From NCBI GenBank assembly GCA_029202385.1, contig CP119314.1, forward strand, positions 4,701,001 through 4,765,000: a stretch of 64,000 nt of DNA, read 5' to 3'. Position 1 is the stretch's first letter, and every line of letters begins with the position of its first letter. Both the position numbers and the translations under genes were made by a program. The notes below the pieces were generated by a model. That model was given only the letters and a program-made list of their open reading frames with translations. It ran no database searches and was not told where the DNA came from. This document shows, one piece after another, positions 27,299 to 36,379 of this stretch. The DNA comes from Candidatus Sphingomonas phytovorans (GTDB taxonomy: Bacteria; Pseudomonadota; Alphaproteobacteria; Sphingomonadales; Sphingomonadaceae).

Positions 27299-27907
27299 AT
27301 GGCGCTTTATGACGTCGAGAAGAACGGTATGACGACCCAGCCTCTCATTGATGGCTCTCCGGCGCGCGCCACCGTCTTTCTCGATCGGGACGGCGTCATC
27401 AACATCGACTGCGGCTATCCTCATCGTGAAGATCAATTGACCCTCACTCCAACAGCGGCCGAGGCTATCGCGATGTTGAATCGTGTGGGCTGCCTCGTCA
27501 TCGTCGTAACCAACCAATCTGGCGTCGCCCGCGGGCTCTTCAACATGGACGACGTGCATCGCTTCCACGCCTTGCTGCAGGCGCGAATATCTTTGAGCGA
27601 GGCACATATCGACGCCTTTTATATTTCCCCATATCACCGCGACGGTACAGTCGCGCCGTTCAATATTGATCACGATGATCGAAAACCATCGCCCGGGATG
27701 CTTATGCGTGCGATGCGCGAATGGCCAGTTGATCGGGAGCGCTGCGTGTTGATCGGAGACCGTCGGAGCGATGCCGAAGCCGCCCATCGCGCGCATATTC
27801 CCTCGATTATCGTGGCGCCCAATGTTGTGGACCTCGCCGCGACTGTCGCAAATTGGCTCGATCGTCTTGATCTTAGACTCGAAATGGGCAGGGATTGGTC
27901 TGTGTGA
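27299..27907 (+). CDS. gmhB: D-glycero-D-manno-heptose 1,7-bisphosphate 7-phosphatase
   Basis: 202 residues; the ATG at 27299 is taken as start, with 27329 as an alternative. It is a HAD/HisB-N phosphatase: VFLDRDGVIN supplies the nucleophile aspartate and the second acid, VVTNQSGVARG is motif II, RKPSPGML carries the lysine, and VLIGDRRSDAEAA is motif III. A zinc loop is only partly visible (SPYHRDG). GmhB removes the 7-phosphate in nucleotide-activated heptose synthesis. It overlaps the epimerase gene (TGATG) and fits with hldE and two GT9 genes nearby. Confidence 0.85.
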   Translation: MALYDVEKNGMTTQPLIDGSPARATVFLDRDGVINIDCGYPHREDQLTLTPTAAEAIAMLNRVGCLVIVVTNQSGVARGLFNMDDVHRFHALLQARISLSEAHIDAFYISPYHRDGTVAPFNIDHDDRKPSPGMLMRAMREWPVDRERCVLIGDRRSDAEAAHRAHIPSIIVAPNVVDLAATVANWLDRLDLRLEMGRDWSV

Positions 27908-29055
27908 TGCAGGATTATGTCGACTGGATCGTTGGGCAAGCGCTCCCTTTTTGGGCAGGCTCCGCCTTCGATCGTAAAAATAATAGATTTGTCGAGCGCC
28001 TCGATCTCGCGGGGCATCCTCTGGCGGTGCCTCATAGGGCAATGGTGCAGGCTCGCCAAATCTATGTCTTCGCGCACGCTGCAGAATTGGGCTGGAGTAG
28101 CGACGCAGGCAGCCTCGCAGAGCGAGCCGCGGCATCGCTGCGCAGAGATTTTTTCGAGATCGCGGGTGGCAAGGCGAGTTTGGCCTTCTCCATCAATCCG
28201 GCGTCAGGCCTAGTGCACGACGCAACTCGCGATTCCTACGCCCATGCATTCGTCCTTCTGGGACTCGCGCAACTCTACCGTATCAACGGCGACCGAGTCC
28301 TGCTGATACTCGCGGCTCAAATCACGGCGTTCGTTGAAGATGACATGACGGATGCTCGACATGGCGGATTAATAGATGATCTCCCGCGTAAATCGTCGAC
28401 CAAACGGCAAAATCCCCAGATGCATCTGCTGGAAGCGTATCTGGCATGGGCCGAAGTCGCGCCGGACCATGGCTATCTGGAACGTGCCGGGAACCTCATA
28501 GCGCTGTTCATGGACCGGATGATGGATCATGAGCGGCAGGTTCTAATCGAGAATTTTGCCGATAACTGGACCCCGCATCCGGATCCAGAGCGAGCAAGCG
28601 TGTTTGAGCCCGGGCACCACTATGAGTGGGTTTGGCTATTGTGGCGCCATCAGCAACTGTCGGGTTCCGATCATCGCGCGGTGCGGCGGCTCCTCATGGC
28701 GAGCGCGATGCACCACGGGCATGGCGCCGACGGGATCATCTACGACGAAGTATCAGCGACGAAACGGGTCCTTGCGAATTCGAGTCGGCTATGGCCGCAT
28801 ACGGAGGCGATCAAGGCTGCGGTTTCGTGGCACGCGGAAGGCGACCCGCAGGCTCTAGAATTCGCCCGATCGATGGCAAACGTGCTGCTCACGCACTTCG
28901 TGGGTCGCCCATTCCCAGGGGGATGGGTCGACCGCCTTGATCACAATCGAGATCAGGCTGTTGATCACGTTCCAGCCAGTTCCCTTTATCACCTCTTCCT
29001 TGGGGCGGCCGAAGCACATAAACTGCACCTGCAGTCGGAGACGGTGAATGCTTGA
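27907..29055 (+). CDS. AGE-family sugar epimerase/isomerase
   Basis: 382 residues from the ATG that shares its A with the gmhB stop. The (alpha/alpha)6-barrel family of N-acylglucosamine 2-epimerase and mannose isomerases is recognised from VPHRAMVQARQIYVFAHAAE, the DSYAHAFVLLGLAQLY helix, PGHHYEWVWLL, RLWPHTEAIKA and the closing DHVPASSLYHLF. The histidines in these motifs form the active site in known members. Coupling to gmhB suggests it acts on a heptose, mannose or related precursor, but the substrate cannot be read from sequence. Confidence 0.88.
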   Translation: MQDYVDWIVGQALPFWAGSAFDRKNNRFVERLDLAGHPLAVPHRAMVQARQIYVFAHAAELGWSSDAGSLAERAAASLRRDFFEIAGGKASLAFSINPASGLVHDATRDSYAHAFVLLGLAQLYRINGDRVLLILAAQITAFVEDDMTDARHGGLIDDLPRKSSTKRQNPQMHLLEAYLAWAEVAPDHGYLERAGNLIALFMDRMMDHERQVLIENFADNWTPHPDPERASVFEPGHHYEWVWLLWRHQQLSGSDHRAVRRLLMASAMHHGHGADGIIYDEVSATKRVLANSSRLWPHTEAIKAAVSWHAEGDPQALEFARSMANVLLTHFVGRPFPGGWVDRLDHNRDQAVDHVPASSLYHLFLGAAEAHKLHLQSETVNA

Positions 29056-29308
29056 TCGGGACTTCGCGATCCTTTTGATGGCATTCTCTGTTACCGGTTG
29101 CGGGCCGGAAAACGACTTACGTGACCGAATCGTCCGCGCGCAGCATGTAGAAGCTCGAGATCATGCCCGCGATGCTGTCCAGCGCGATCATGCTGCGAAC
29201 TCCTCAATGAACGATGCTTGCTGCGTGTTCGGAGGTATCGGAACGGACGACGATGGAGGCCTCAATGACAAGGGCATATCAAACATGGTAGACTTGATGA
29301 ATGCGTAA
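29048..29308 (+). CDS. Short possible lipoprotein-like ORF
   Basis: 86 codons beginning inside the end of the epimerase gene. The N-terminus (FAILLMAFSVTGC) looks like a lipoprotein signal, but the rest lacks the composition of its neighbours and resembles no family I know. It could be a small lipoprotein, a decayed gene end cut by the IS630 insertion nearby, or chance. Confidence 0.25.
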   Translation: MLDRDFAILLMAFSVTGCGPENDLRDRIVRAQHVEARDHARDAVQRDHAANSSMNDACCVFGGIGTDDDGGLNDKGISNMVDLMNA

Positions 29309-29344
29309 TCCGATCCGACTCAATAACGTAGGACCTGACTTCTA

Positions 29345-30397
29345 GAGCGTTGAGCGTGAAATAGGAATCGTATTGGGGATTCCTTTGTGCCTGGAAATAT
29401 GATTCACCCTTGCGAGGAGGTGGATCATGGGGAAGTCCTATTCGAGCGATTTACGGGACCGGATATCCGCGCATGTCTCGGCTGGTCATTCACGTCGTGA
29501 TGCGGCGCGCCGTTTCGGCGTGAGTCCGAGTTGCGCGATCAAGCTTTTCCAGCGCGTAACGAAGACCGGGTCGGCCACTCCGGCGCGCCAGGGGCGCCCA
29601 CCGGGGGCGGGCAAGCTTGCGCCGCATATGGCCAAGCTGATCCGCTGGGTCGAGGCGACGCCGGACATCAGCATGTCGGAACTCGCCGCAAGGCTCGAGG
29701 CGGAGACAAAGACGGTGGCGCATCCGGCTTCGCTCTCGCGGGCGCTGCTTGCCGCCGGCTTCAGATATAAAAAAAGCCCTGATGGCATCGGAGTGCGGAC
29801 GCGATGATGTCTGCGAGGCGCGGCGGCGATGGCGGCTGCATCGCCAGCCGCGCATGCGCGAGCAGGCGCACCGGCTGGTCTTCATCGATGAGACGGCGAC
29901 TACGACGAAAATGACGCGCCTGCGCGGTCGGGCGCTTCAAGGGCAGCGCCTGAAGGCCCGCGCGCCGTTCGGGCACTGGAAAACGCAGACCTTCATAGCA
30001 GGCTTACGCTGCGACGGCCTGACCGCCCCCTGGATCATCGACCGGCCGATGACCAAGGAGATCTTCGAGGTTTATGTCGAGACGCAACTCGCACCGACGC
30101 TGGACACGGGCGATGTCGTCATCCTCGATAACCTGCCAAGCCATAAGAGCGACAGGGCCAAGGCAATCCTCAAGGGCCGCGGCGCCTGGTTCCTCTTCCT
30201 CCCGCCATACAGCCCAGATCTCAACCCGATCGAGATGGCCTTTTCAAAGCTCAAAGCCCATCCCAGACGTATGGGCGCCAGAACCATCGACGACCTCTGG
30301 CGAGCCGTAGGCAGCATCTGCGACCTCTACTCACCACAAGAATGCCGAAACTACTTCGCAGCCGCAGGATATGGGTTCGATTAAACGCTCAATGCTC
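29345..30397 (+). mobile_element. Complete IS630-family insertion sequence
   Basis: Imperfect terminal inverted repeats start GAGCGTTGAGCGT on the left (29345) and are matched on the right by the reverse complement GAGCATTGAGCGT (ending 30397). Both ends are bordered by TA (29343-29344 and 30398-30399), the target duplication expected of IS630/Tc1 transposition. It contains one frameshifted transposase. Size is about 1.05 kb, usual for the family. Confidence 0.88.
29427..30384 (+). CDS. IS630-family transposase (two overlapping frames)
   Basis: The first frame, 29427-29807, encodes the helix-turn-helix region (YSSDLRDRI, SRRDAARRFGVSPS, GRPPGAGKL). The second, to 30384, encodes the DDE domain: LVFIDETATTTKM with the first aspartate, VVILDNLPSHKS with the second, and LPPYSPDLNPIEMAFSKLK with the glutamate. 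The frames meet at a run of seven A (29769-29775), a classical slippery site, so a fused active enzyme is probably produced by programmed frameshifting. Confidence 0.88.
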
Positions 30398-30630
30398 TAG
30401 TCTTCCGTACCATCAGGTCCACCGACCCGCTCGATTCGTTCTAACAACGCTACCGCGATCTTGTCCCGTTTCTCTGCATCGGCTCGCACGTCGTGCTGCA
30501 GCGCAACAAGGCTCGTGCGCAGTCGCTCCAATTCAAGGCGCTGAGCTTCCAATTCACGCCGAAGCGAGCCCCGGGGCCGGAATCGCAAAAGCCATTTGCC
30601 GACGACACCGTTTTTCTTGACCGAAATCAT
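30397..30630 (-). CDS. Small coiled-coil protein
   Basis: 77 residues: a basic N-terminus, then a strongly heptad-like helix (LRRELEAQRLELERLRTSLV) predicted to form a coiled coil, and an acidic end. The ATG overlaps the stop of the GT9-domain gene upstream (ATGA), so it is translationally coupled. I do not recognise the family. It might tether or dimerise the split glycosyltransferase beside it (inference). The IS630 element sits exactly in its TAG stop codon yet regenerates it. Confidence 0.6.
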   Translation of the reverse strand: MISVKKNGVVGKWLLRFRPRGSLRRELEAQRLELERLRTSLVALQHDVRADAEKRDKIAVALLERIERVGGPDGTED

Positions 30631-31163
30631 AGAGCCTCCTGAAGCACCTGCCGTGCCGCACGATCTCGCATGACCTGAAACGCCGCTTCAGCGACTTCTT
30701 CCGGAGCAATGTCGCGCAGACATGCCTTCCCGTAGTTGCAGAAGCCGTGATGATCGAGGTGGCACGGCGAGCACGCAATCACGCGTGAAAGTGTCACAAC
30801 ATGCGGACCGAGCGGACGCCACTCCAGCCGCTGGTGGGATCCGCCGAACACGCACACGGTGGGGGTGCCGAGGTAGCCGGAGATATGGGCGATGCCGGAA
30901 TTGTTGCCGATCACACATGACGCCGCACGGATCCGAGCCACCAGCTCCCCCCATTCCCAACGCCCGCAGTCGTTCGCGACGCGGCTGGCATCATGGGCCC
31001 GGACGATCTCCGCGACACGAGACCATTGGCTTCGCGTTCCGGTAACGTGAACCACATCGTCTGGGCACGCGTGCGCCAACAAGCCAACCAACGCCGAGTA
31101 ACTGTCTGCCGGCCAATCGCGAATATCACTGTTTGAAAAAGGTGCGACGATGATGTCGGTCAC
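30627..31163 (-). CDS. Stand-alone C-terminal domain of a GT9 transferase
   Basis: 178 residues starting at a GTG that overlaps the previous stop (GTGA). It contains only the nucleotide-sugar-binding half of a family 9 transferase: IIVAPFSNSDIRDWPADSY, VIGNNSGIAHISGYLGTPTV and VFGGSHQRLEWRP, ending with CSPCHLDHHGFCNYGKAC. The acceptor-binding N-lobe is absent here but present in the gene immediately upstream. The two products probably associate into one heptosyltransferase-like enzyme. Four cysteines near the end may bind metal. Confidence 0.82.
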   Translation of the reverse strand: MTDIIVAPFSNSDIRDWPADSYSALVGLLAHACPDDVVHVTGTRSQWSRVAEIVRAHDASRVANDCGRWEWGELVARIRAASCVIGNNSGIAHISGYLGTPTVCVFGGSHQRLEWRPLGPHVVTLSRVIACSPCHLDHHGFCNYGKACLRDIAPEEVAEAAFQVMRDRAARQVLQEAL

Positions 31164-32653
31164 GACACCTCACCCAACACCCCATATTTCGCGGTCCTCA
31201 TAACAACGAGTTCTAGCAGAAGCGCAAGATACTCGGATTGATGCAAGACGCTCATCGCGCCCTGTCGCAGCAGCCGACCGCCATCGAAGCGGAATCCCGC
31301 AGGGCGCTCGCCTTTTACCGCCCAAATTCGAAATTCGAAGAGCGAGTTCGGCTTTTCGACCGTGAACTCGAAGCGCAGCGGCGCGCTTGATGGAAGGTGC
31401 CGTACTGCCACCCGTTCCGTGTCCAGCGCTATATCACAAGCCAGCACGCCCGGCATCGCCTCGTCCAATTCGATTGCGGGTTCAAAAATATAACGACCCG
31501 CCCGAAGCTCGCGGTACGGCCCCCAGATCAGCGTGCCGCCGCTGGCAGGGGCCGCTTCGCGGTCGCAAGCAATCCGGAACTGATTACGTGAGCATGCGGT
31601 ATGCGATTGAAAGGCATGGTGGTTGATGCGGTCTTCGCGGGCAGTCTCCGGTTCGTGCCGTGTCGCATCGATAGGCAAGAAAATGTCGAGGAACGGGAAT
31701 TCGGCGTAGGTTCCCAAGCCCGCCTTGACGCCAGCCTTAAGATCGCGAAGCAGGAATCGCGTATCGGGATCGGTCCTAAGATCGATGACGATGTCGTAAT
31801 AATCGTCGATTGCGGTTTTGAGTAGCGTGGCCCTCGCCGCCACATCGACCGATTCTTCGCTGGAATTGCGGGGAAAGATGTCGAAAACAATGACTCGGTC
31901 CGCAATGCCGAGATCGTTCGCCATAGCCGCGTTCCACGACCCCACGACCAGGGTGATGTGCGAGTTGGGAAACGCCGCACGCGCCTTTTGCAGCGCCGGA
32001 AGGCCCATGATGAAGTCGCCAAGATGGTCGAGCTTAAGGAGCAGTATATGCTCACGGGGGCGCGGCACGGCACTTTCGATCCGCGTGCGTTGGGGCTCGA
32101 AGGAAAAGTCTGGCGCGTTGCCTTCGTGGGACGGGCGATCCAGTAAGTTCCACGCTGGCGCTGTCAAGCGCTCCAGCACCAACACGATGTCAGCCGGACC
32201 GACGGGAGGATCGAAGAGTCCGCTTGTATAGGCATAATCCGAATCGCCATCAGCGAGCCAGCGAACACGATAGGCGTTTGGAACAAGCGCCTCCTCCACT
32301 TCGCCAAGCAACGAGGCAGGGGTATAGAGTCTTCGTTGCTGCGGTCGCCAACGCGAAGGCAAGGCAAGCTGCCGTTCAAAGAGGAAACTGTGCGGAACCG
32401 CGACAACGAGATGGCCGCCGATCGCCACCATCTCGAACCAGGTGCGTAGCGCAGCACGATAATCGCTGACATCCTGGAGCAGGTAAGCTGCTACGACCGT
32501 TTCCGCCGGTATTGCCGCGTCAACGAGGGGTGCTTGCCCCCCGTCCATCTCCAGCACATTGTCGGTTCCAATTAACCGGCCGATCGGACCCGGGCGCAGA
32601 GTGTCCATGAAGGAGGATCGGCGTCGCTGCAACAAGTCGTCGACACGGTTCAA
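31160..32653 (-). CDS. Methyltransferase-like/GT9 N-lobe/beta-domain fusion
   Basis: 497 residues in three parts. Residues 1-165 have a reduced SAM-methyltransferase look (VLEMDGGQAPL, then YLLQDVSDYRAAL, MVAIGGHLVVAVPHS) without a clear Gly-rich loop. Residues 200-345 are the N-lobe of a GT9 transferase: ILLLKLDHLGDFIMGLPALQ, VIVFDIFPRN and VIDLRTDPDTRFLLR. Residues 360-497 are beta-rich (a sandwich-like module) where the GT9 C-lobe would normally follow. That lobe is encoded by the next gene. A promoter is expected in the roughly 110 bp between here and kpsM, which is divergent. Confidence 0.75.
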   Translation of the reverse strand: MNRVDDLLQRRRSSFMDTLRPGPIGRLIGTDNVLEMDGGQAPLVDAAIPAETVVAAYLLQDVSDYRAALRTWFEMVAIGGHLVVAVPHSFLFERQLALPSRWRPQQRRLYTPASLLGEVEEALVPNAYRVRWLADGDSDYAYTSGLFDPPVGPADIVLVLERLTAPAWNLLDRPSHEGNAPDFSFEPQRTRIESAVPRPREHILLLKLDHLGDFIMGLPALQKARAAFPNSHITLVVGSWNAAMANDLGIADRVIVFDIFPRNSSEESVDVAARATLLKTAIDDYYDIVIDLRTDPDTRFLLRDLKAGVKAGLGTYAEFPFLDIFLPIDATRHEPETAREDRINHHAFQSHTACSRNQFRIACDREAAPASGGTLIWGPYRELRAGRYIFEPAIELDEAMPGVLACDIALDTERVAVRHLPSSAPLRFEFTVEKPNSLFEFRIWAVKGERPAGFRFDGGRLLRQGAMSVLHQSEYLALLLELVVMRTAKYGVLGEVS

Positions 32654-32765
32654 TTGCCGGCATCCTTCATGGCCCTTGTCTGCATGGGGGCCTCCTTACT
32701 GACCGCTGAGCCGTCGGTCGAGGGTCCAACGACGGCCGTGCGGGATCGCAATCCAAAACGGAATC

Positions 32766-33590
32766 GTGCATAGGCCGCGCATGGCGTCGAAACTACAACC
32801 GCCCGCAACCGGGCTCTTTCTCAGGGGTTTTCACGCCCAGGCACGTGTCATTGGTGCGCTGCTCATGCGCGAGCTTCACACGCGTTACGGGCGCGAAAAC
32901 ATCGGCTATCTCTGGTTGGTCGGCGAGCCGTTGATGCTGGCGAGCGTGATGGCGCTACTTCATCACAATGGCCGGACACCGTTCGGGAGCGACATCACAC
33001 CGCTCGGCTTCACGGTACTGGGCTATACCACGTACATCATGTTCCGCGGGATCATTAACCGATCGTCGGCCGCACTCGAATCGAATGGACCGTTGCTCTA
33101 CCATCGCATGGTGACGATCTTCGACATTGTGCTCTCTCGCGCGCTTCTTGAGGCAGCGGGCACCACGCTTGCCTATCTCGTTCTGGAGACCCTGCTGACC
33201 AGTATCGGGGTACTAAATATTCCGGCCAGGCCGCTGGCGCTGTTTGGCGCACTAGGCCTGATGTTCTGGTATTCATGGTCGCAGTCCATGATTATTTCTT
33301 CGATTTCATCGCAGAATAAATTGGTCGAACGCTTTGTCCATCCTTATTCCTATTTCATGATTCCAGCATCTGCGGCTTTTTTTCAAATGGCGTGGATTCC
33401 GGAGCCTTATCGGTCTTATCTCTTGTGGCTTCCGCTGCCCCATATCATGGAACTGGCGAGGTACGGCCAGTTTCGTGCAGCGAACCTCAAATATTGCGAT
33501 CCTTGGTATGTGGTTGAATCCTGCATCGTCTTGACCTGGCTGGGGCTGGTCGCGATGAGGCGCTATCGCAAACGCGTCCACCTCAATTGA
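32766..33590 (+). CDS. kpsM: KpsM-type capsule export ABC permease
   Basis: 274 residues with the ABC-2 polysaccharide-export layout. A basic amphipathic N-terminus (LLMRELHTRYGRENIGYLW) precedes about six membrane segments, among them LGFTVLGYTTYIMFRGI and FGALGLMFWYSWSQSMII. The length and order are those of KpsM/BexB/CtrC. With KpsT it flips lipid-linked capsule across the inner membrane. It precedes kpsE on the same strand (37 bp gap) and is separated from kpsT by about 13 kb of glycan genes and an IS630. The ATG at 32781 is a second possible start. Confidence 0.92.
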   Translation: MHRPRMASKLQPPATGLFLRGFHAQARVIGALLMRELHTRYGRENIGYLWLVGEPLMLASVMALLHHNGRTPFGSDITPLGFTVLGYTTYIMFRGIINRSSAALESNGPLLYHRMVTIFDIVLSRALLEAAGTTLAYLVLETLLTSIGVLNIPARPLALFGALGLMFWYSWSQSMIISSISSQNKLVERFVHPYSYFMIPASAAFFQMAWIPEPYRSYLLWLPLPHIMELARYGQFRAANLKYCDPWYVVESCIVLTWLGLVAMRRYRKRVHLN

Positions 33591-33627
33591 GCCGGTCTTC
33601 GCCAAAGGCGCTCACGGAAAAGAAGCT

Positions 33628-34794
33628 ATGAATATGCAGGGTATTATCGAACCGGTCGATCTCGACAAACCGGATCGCCCGCCCGTGTGGGAAAAGTCTG
33701 CCCAATGGGTGTGGCGCAATCGCGTATTTTTGACGGTGGTGGTGATTCCATCGCTTTTGCTCGCTGCATACCTGTTTCTGGTCGCCTCCGATCAATATGA
33801 ATCGGAAGCGCATTTCTTCGTCCGCAGCGCAGACCAATCCTCCACTCCCACCGGCGGCGTGAGCCAGGTGCTAAGTCTGGCGGGTGGTGGCCAAAATCAG
33901 AACGAAGCAATGAGCGTAGCGGATTATCTGACGTCCCACGACGCGGTGCAGACTCTGCGTCGCGAGGACCGTCTGGTCCAACGCTATCATACCCCCAAAG
34001 CCGATATTGTGAGCCGTTTGTGGAGCGCCGATCCGACCCCCGAGAGCTTGCTGAAATATTACAGGAGCCAGATAAGCGTTCAATATAACACCGACACCGG
34101 CATTACCGTCCTGACAGTTCATGCGTTCACACCGACCGATTCTTACCAGCTTGCCCGCAAATTGCTCCAGCTTGGCGAGGCTCGTGTGAACGAGCTTAAT
34201 TCCCGCAGCTACGCAGACGCGGTTACGCTCTCCCAAAAACAACTGACTGCTGCCGAGGAGGCGCTTGCCGCCAATCAAGAGCGTATGATGAGTTTTCGGC
34301 AGAGCCGATCGGATATTGATCCGACCGCTTCGGGGCAAGCCCAGCTGGGGCTGGTAACCGCGCTCAGGCAACAGCTTGCGGTAGCCCAAGCCCAGCTGAG
34401 CGCCATGGCAGGTTCGATCTACCCTTCCAGCCCGCAATACCGCGCTCTTTCGGCCCGCGTTGCGGCATTGCGAGCACAAGTCGCCACCCAGTCCGCCCGT
34501 CTGGCCGGAACCGATAACGCTATCGCAGCAGATATCGGCGGTTATGAATCGCTCAAGCTCCGGCAGCAGTTTCTGGCAAAGCGTTACGAGGCCGCCGCGG
34601 CGGCCCTCCAGCGCGCGCGCGAGCAGGCGGTACGCCAACAGCTCTATGTGATACGCGTCGTCGACGCGAATATGCCGGTCAAATCGCTGTTTCCGCAGCG
34701 GGGCAGAATCTTGCTGACAGCGGTGGTCGCGCTGATGCTGATCTATTCCATCGGCTGGCTGATTGCTGCAGGCGTCAAAGAACACGCCGCTTAA
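33628..34794 (+). CDS. kpsE: KpsE-type inner-membrane capsule export protein
   Basis: 388 residues with one membrane segment near each end (VFLTVVVIPSLLLAAYLFLV at about 35-54 and LLTAVVALMLIYSIGWLIAA near 360-380). Between them is a large periplasmic domain whose middle is coiled coil (LSQKQLTAAEEALAANQERM). This is the polysaccharide co-polymerase-like PCP-2b/KpsE architecture that bridges KpsMT to the outer-membrane Wza/KpsD channel. It follows kpsM by 37 bp. Confidence 0.9.
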   Translation: MNMQGIIEPVDLDKPDRPPVWEKSAQWVWRNRVFLTVVVIPSLLLAAYLFLVASDQYESEAHFFVRSADQSSTPTGGVSQVLSLAGGGQNQNEAMSVADYLTSHDAVQTLRREDRLVQRYHTPKADIVSRLWSADPTPESLLKYYRSQISVQYNTDTGITVLTVHAFTPTDSYQLARKLLQLGEARVNELNSRSYADAVTLSQKQLTAAEEALAANQERMMSFRQSRSDIDPTASGQAQLGLVTALRQQLAVAQAQLSAMAGSIYPSSPQYRALSARVAALRAQVATQSARLAGTDNAIAADIGGYESLKLRQQFLAKRYEAAAAALQRAREQAVRQQLYVIRVVDANMPVKSLFPQRGRILLTAVVALMLIYSIGWLIAAGVKEHAA

Positions 34795-34877
34795 AGCATG
34801 GATCCCTCGGACCGGGTATACCCGGTCCCGCCATCGATCTTCGCCGGGTTCTTCCTGGCGCACGGAGAATTCGCTCG

Positions 34878-36335
34878 ATGCAAACCTATCTCGATCGTTT
34901 GCCTCAATACCGTATCGCATTGATTGGCGATTTGATGCTGGACCGCTATATGGAAGGGGCCGTGCGACGCATCTCGCCTGAGGCTCCCGTGCCGGTCGTA
35001 AACGTTCGTTCACAGCGAGCGGTAGCCGGCGGCGCCGCAAATGTCGCTATCAACCTGGCGGCGCTGGGCCTCGGCGTCCATGTCGTAGGCCTTATCGGTC
35101 GAGACGAAGCCGGCCAGCACCTGCTGACGGCATTGGATGCGTTCCCCACGATTGATCGTGACGGCGTCGTCATCGCAGATGATCGCCAAACCATCCAGAA
35201 ATTGCGGATCATCGGTACGCATCAACAAATCGTTCGTATAGATCAGGAGGATGTTATTCCTCTGCCTGATCTGCTCGAAGCAACTTGTATCGCAGCGGCG
35301 AAGCGCGCGATCGATTCCTGCGATGTCGTAATTTTGTCGGATTACGGAAAAGGCCTCTGCTCCGATGCTCTTCTTCAGGCCGTAATCGAGCACGCGCGGG
35401 CAGCCGCCAAACCAGTCTTGGTTGATCCAAAACGACGGGATTTCGCTGCATATCGCGGCGCTACGATTTTGACGCCAAACCGCAACGAACTCAGTGCAGC
35501 GACACAGATGAGTTGCGAGACGGATGAGGAGGTCGTCGCCGCAGTGGCAAAGGTGCAATTGGCGTGCGATTCCGCGATTCTGTTGACCCGATCTGAAAAG
35601 GGTCTCTCCTTTTTCCCGCGCGAAGGACGCGCGATTCATCTGGCGACGGTCGCTCAGGACGTGTTCGATGTGTCAGGCGCCGGCGATACAGTGATCGCCG
35701 TGCTGGCGGCATCGATCTCGGCTGGCGTTCCGATTGAAGACGGATTGCGAATGGCCAATCACGCCGCCGGAATCGTGGTCTCCAAGCTGGGCACTGCGAG
35801 CGTCTCGCGCGACGAACTGGCCGCATCCCTTGCCGCAGGGCATTCCTCACCGTCCGTAAACGATGGGCGTTATCTAGATTGGGATACATTGGCCGCACAA
35901 CGCTGGGCGTGGGCGAGAGAGCGGCTGGTCGTAGGTTTTACAAATGGCTGCTTCGACCTGCTGCATCCCGGCCACGTTGGATTGATCGAAGAAGCGACGC
36001 GGCACTGCGACCGCCTCATCGTCGCGCTAAATTCAGACTCGTCGGTTCGCAGGTTGAAGGGTGAAAAGCGCCCCGTGCAGGACGAGCAGGCCCGCATCAA
36101 AGTGATGAGCGCATTGCGTGGGGTTTCTGCAGTCACCATATTCTGTCAGGACACGCCCCTAGAGCTCATCGAGAAAATTCAACCAGACGTTATTGTGAAG
36201 GGCGCGGACTATCGGGAAGATGAGGTCGTCGGCGCTGAAATCGTCCGCAAGCGCGGTGGACGCATCATACTTGCTAACCTCGAAAATAATCACTCGACGA
36301 CAAGGTTGATCGCAGCAGCCACCGGTTCCCCGTGA
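34878..36335 (+). CDS. hldE: Bifunctional heptose-7-P kinase / heptose-1-P adenylyltransferase
   Basis: 485 residues, full length for HldE/RfaE. Residues 1-325 are a PfkB/ribokinase-type kinase (IALIGDLMLDRYMEG; VFDVSGAGDTVIAVLA with the catalytic Asp). Residues 345-485 are a nucleotidyltransferase (FTNGCFDLLHPGHV, LNSDSSVRRLKG). It phosphorylates D-glycero-D-manno-heptose 7-phosphate and, after GmhB, forms ADP-heptose. It is 83 bp after kpsE. GmhA and HldD were not found in the window; they may be elsewhere. Its place here, with two GT9-type enzymes, argues for heptose in the capsule. Confidence 0.93.
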   Translation: MQTYLDRLPQYRIALIGDLMLDRYMEGAVRRISPEAPVPVVNVRSQRAVAGGAANVAINLAALGLGVHVVGLIGRDEAGQHLLTALDAFPTIDRDGVVIADDRQTIQKLRIIGTHQQIVRIDQEDVIPLPDLLEATCIAAAKRAIDSCDVVILSDYGKGLCSDALLQAVIEHARAAAKPVLVDPKRRDFAAYRGATILTPNRNELSAATQMSCETDEEVVAAVAKVQLACDSAILLTRSEKGLSFFPREGRAIHLATVAQDVFDVSGAGDTVIAVLAASISAGVPIEDGLRMANHAAGIVVSKLGTASVSRDELAASLAAGHSSPSVNDGRYLDWDTLAAQRWAWARERLVVGFTNGCFDLLHPGHVGLIEEATRHCDRLIVALNSDSSVRRLKGEKRPVQDEQARIKVMSALRGVSAVTIFCQDTPLELIEKIQPDVIVKGADYREDEVVGAEIVRKRGGRIILANLENNHSTTRLIAAATGSP

Positions 36336-36379
36336 TTCGACTCAAACTTAATTGGCCTGTTTAACGTAATAGGTCGGCT

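Noticed and set aside
33871..35040. 389-codon minus-strand frame
   Set aside because: Antisense to kpsE and hldE, both clear by motifs; no homology signal in its own text.
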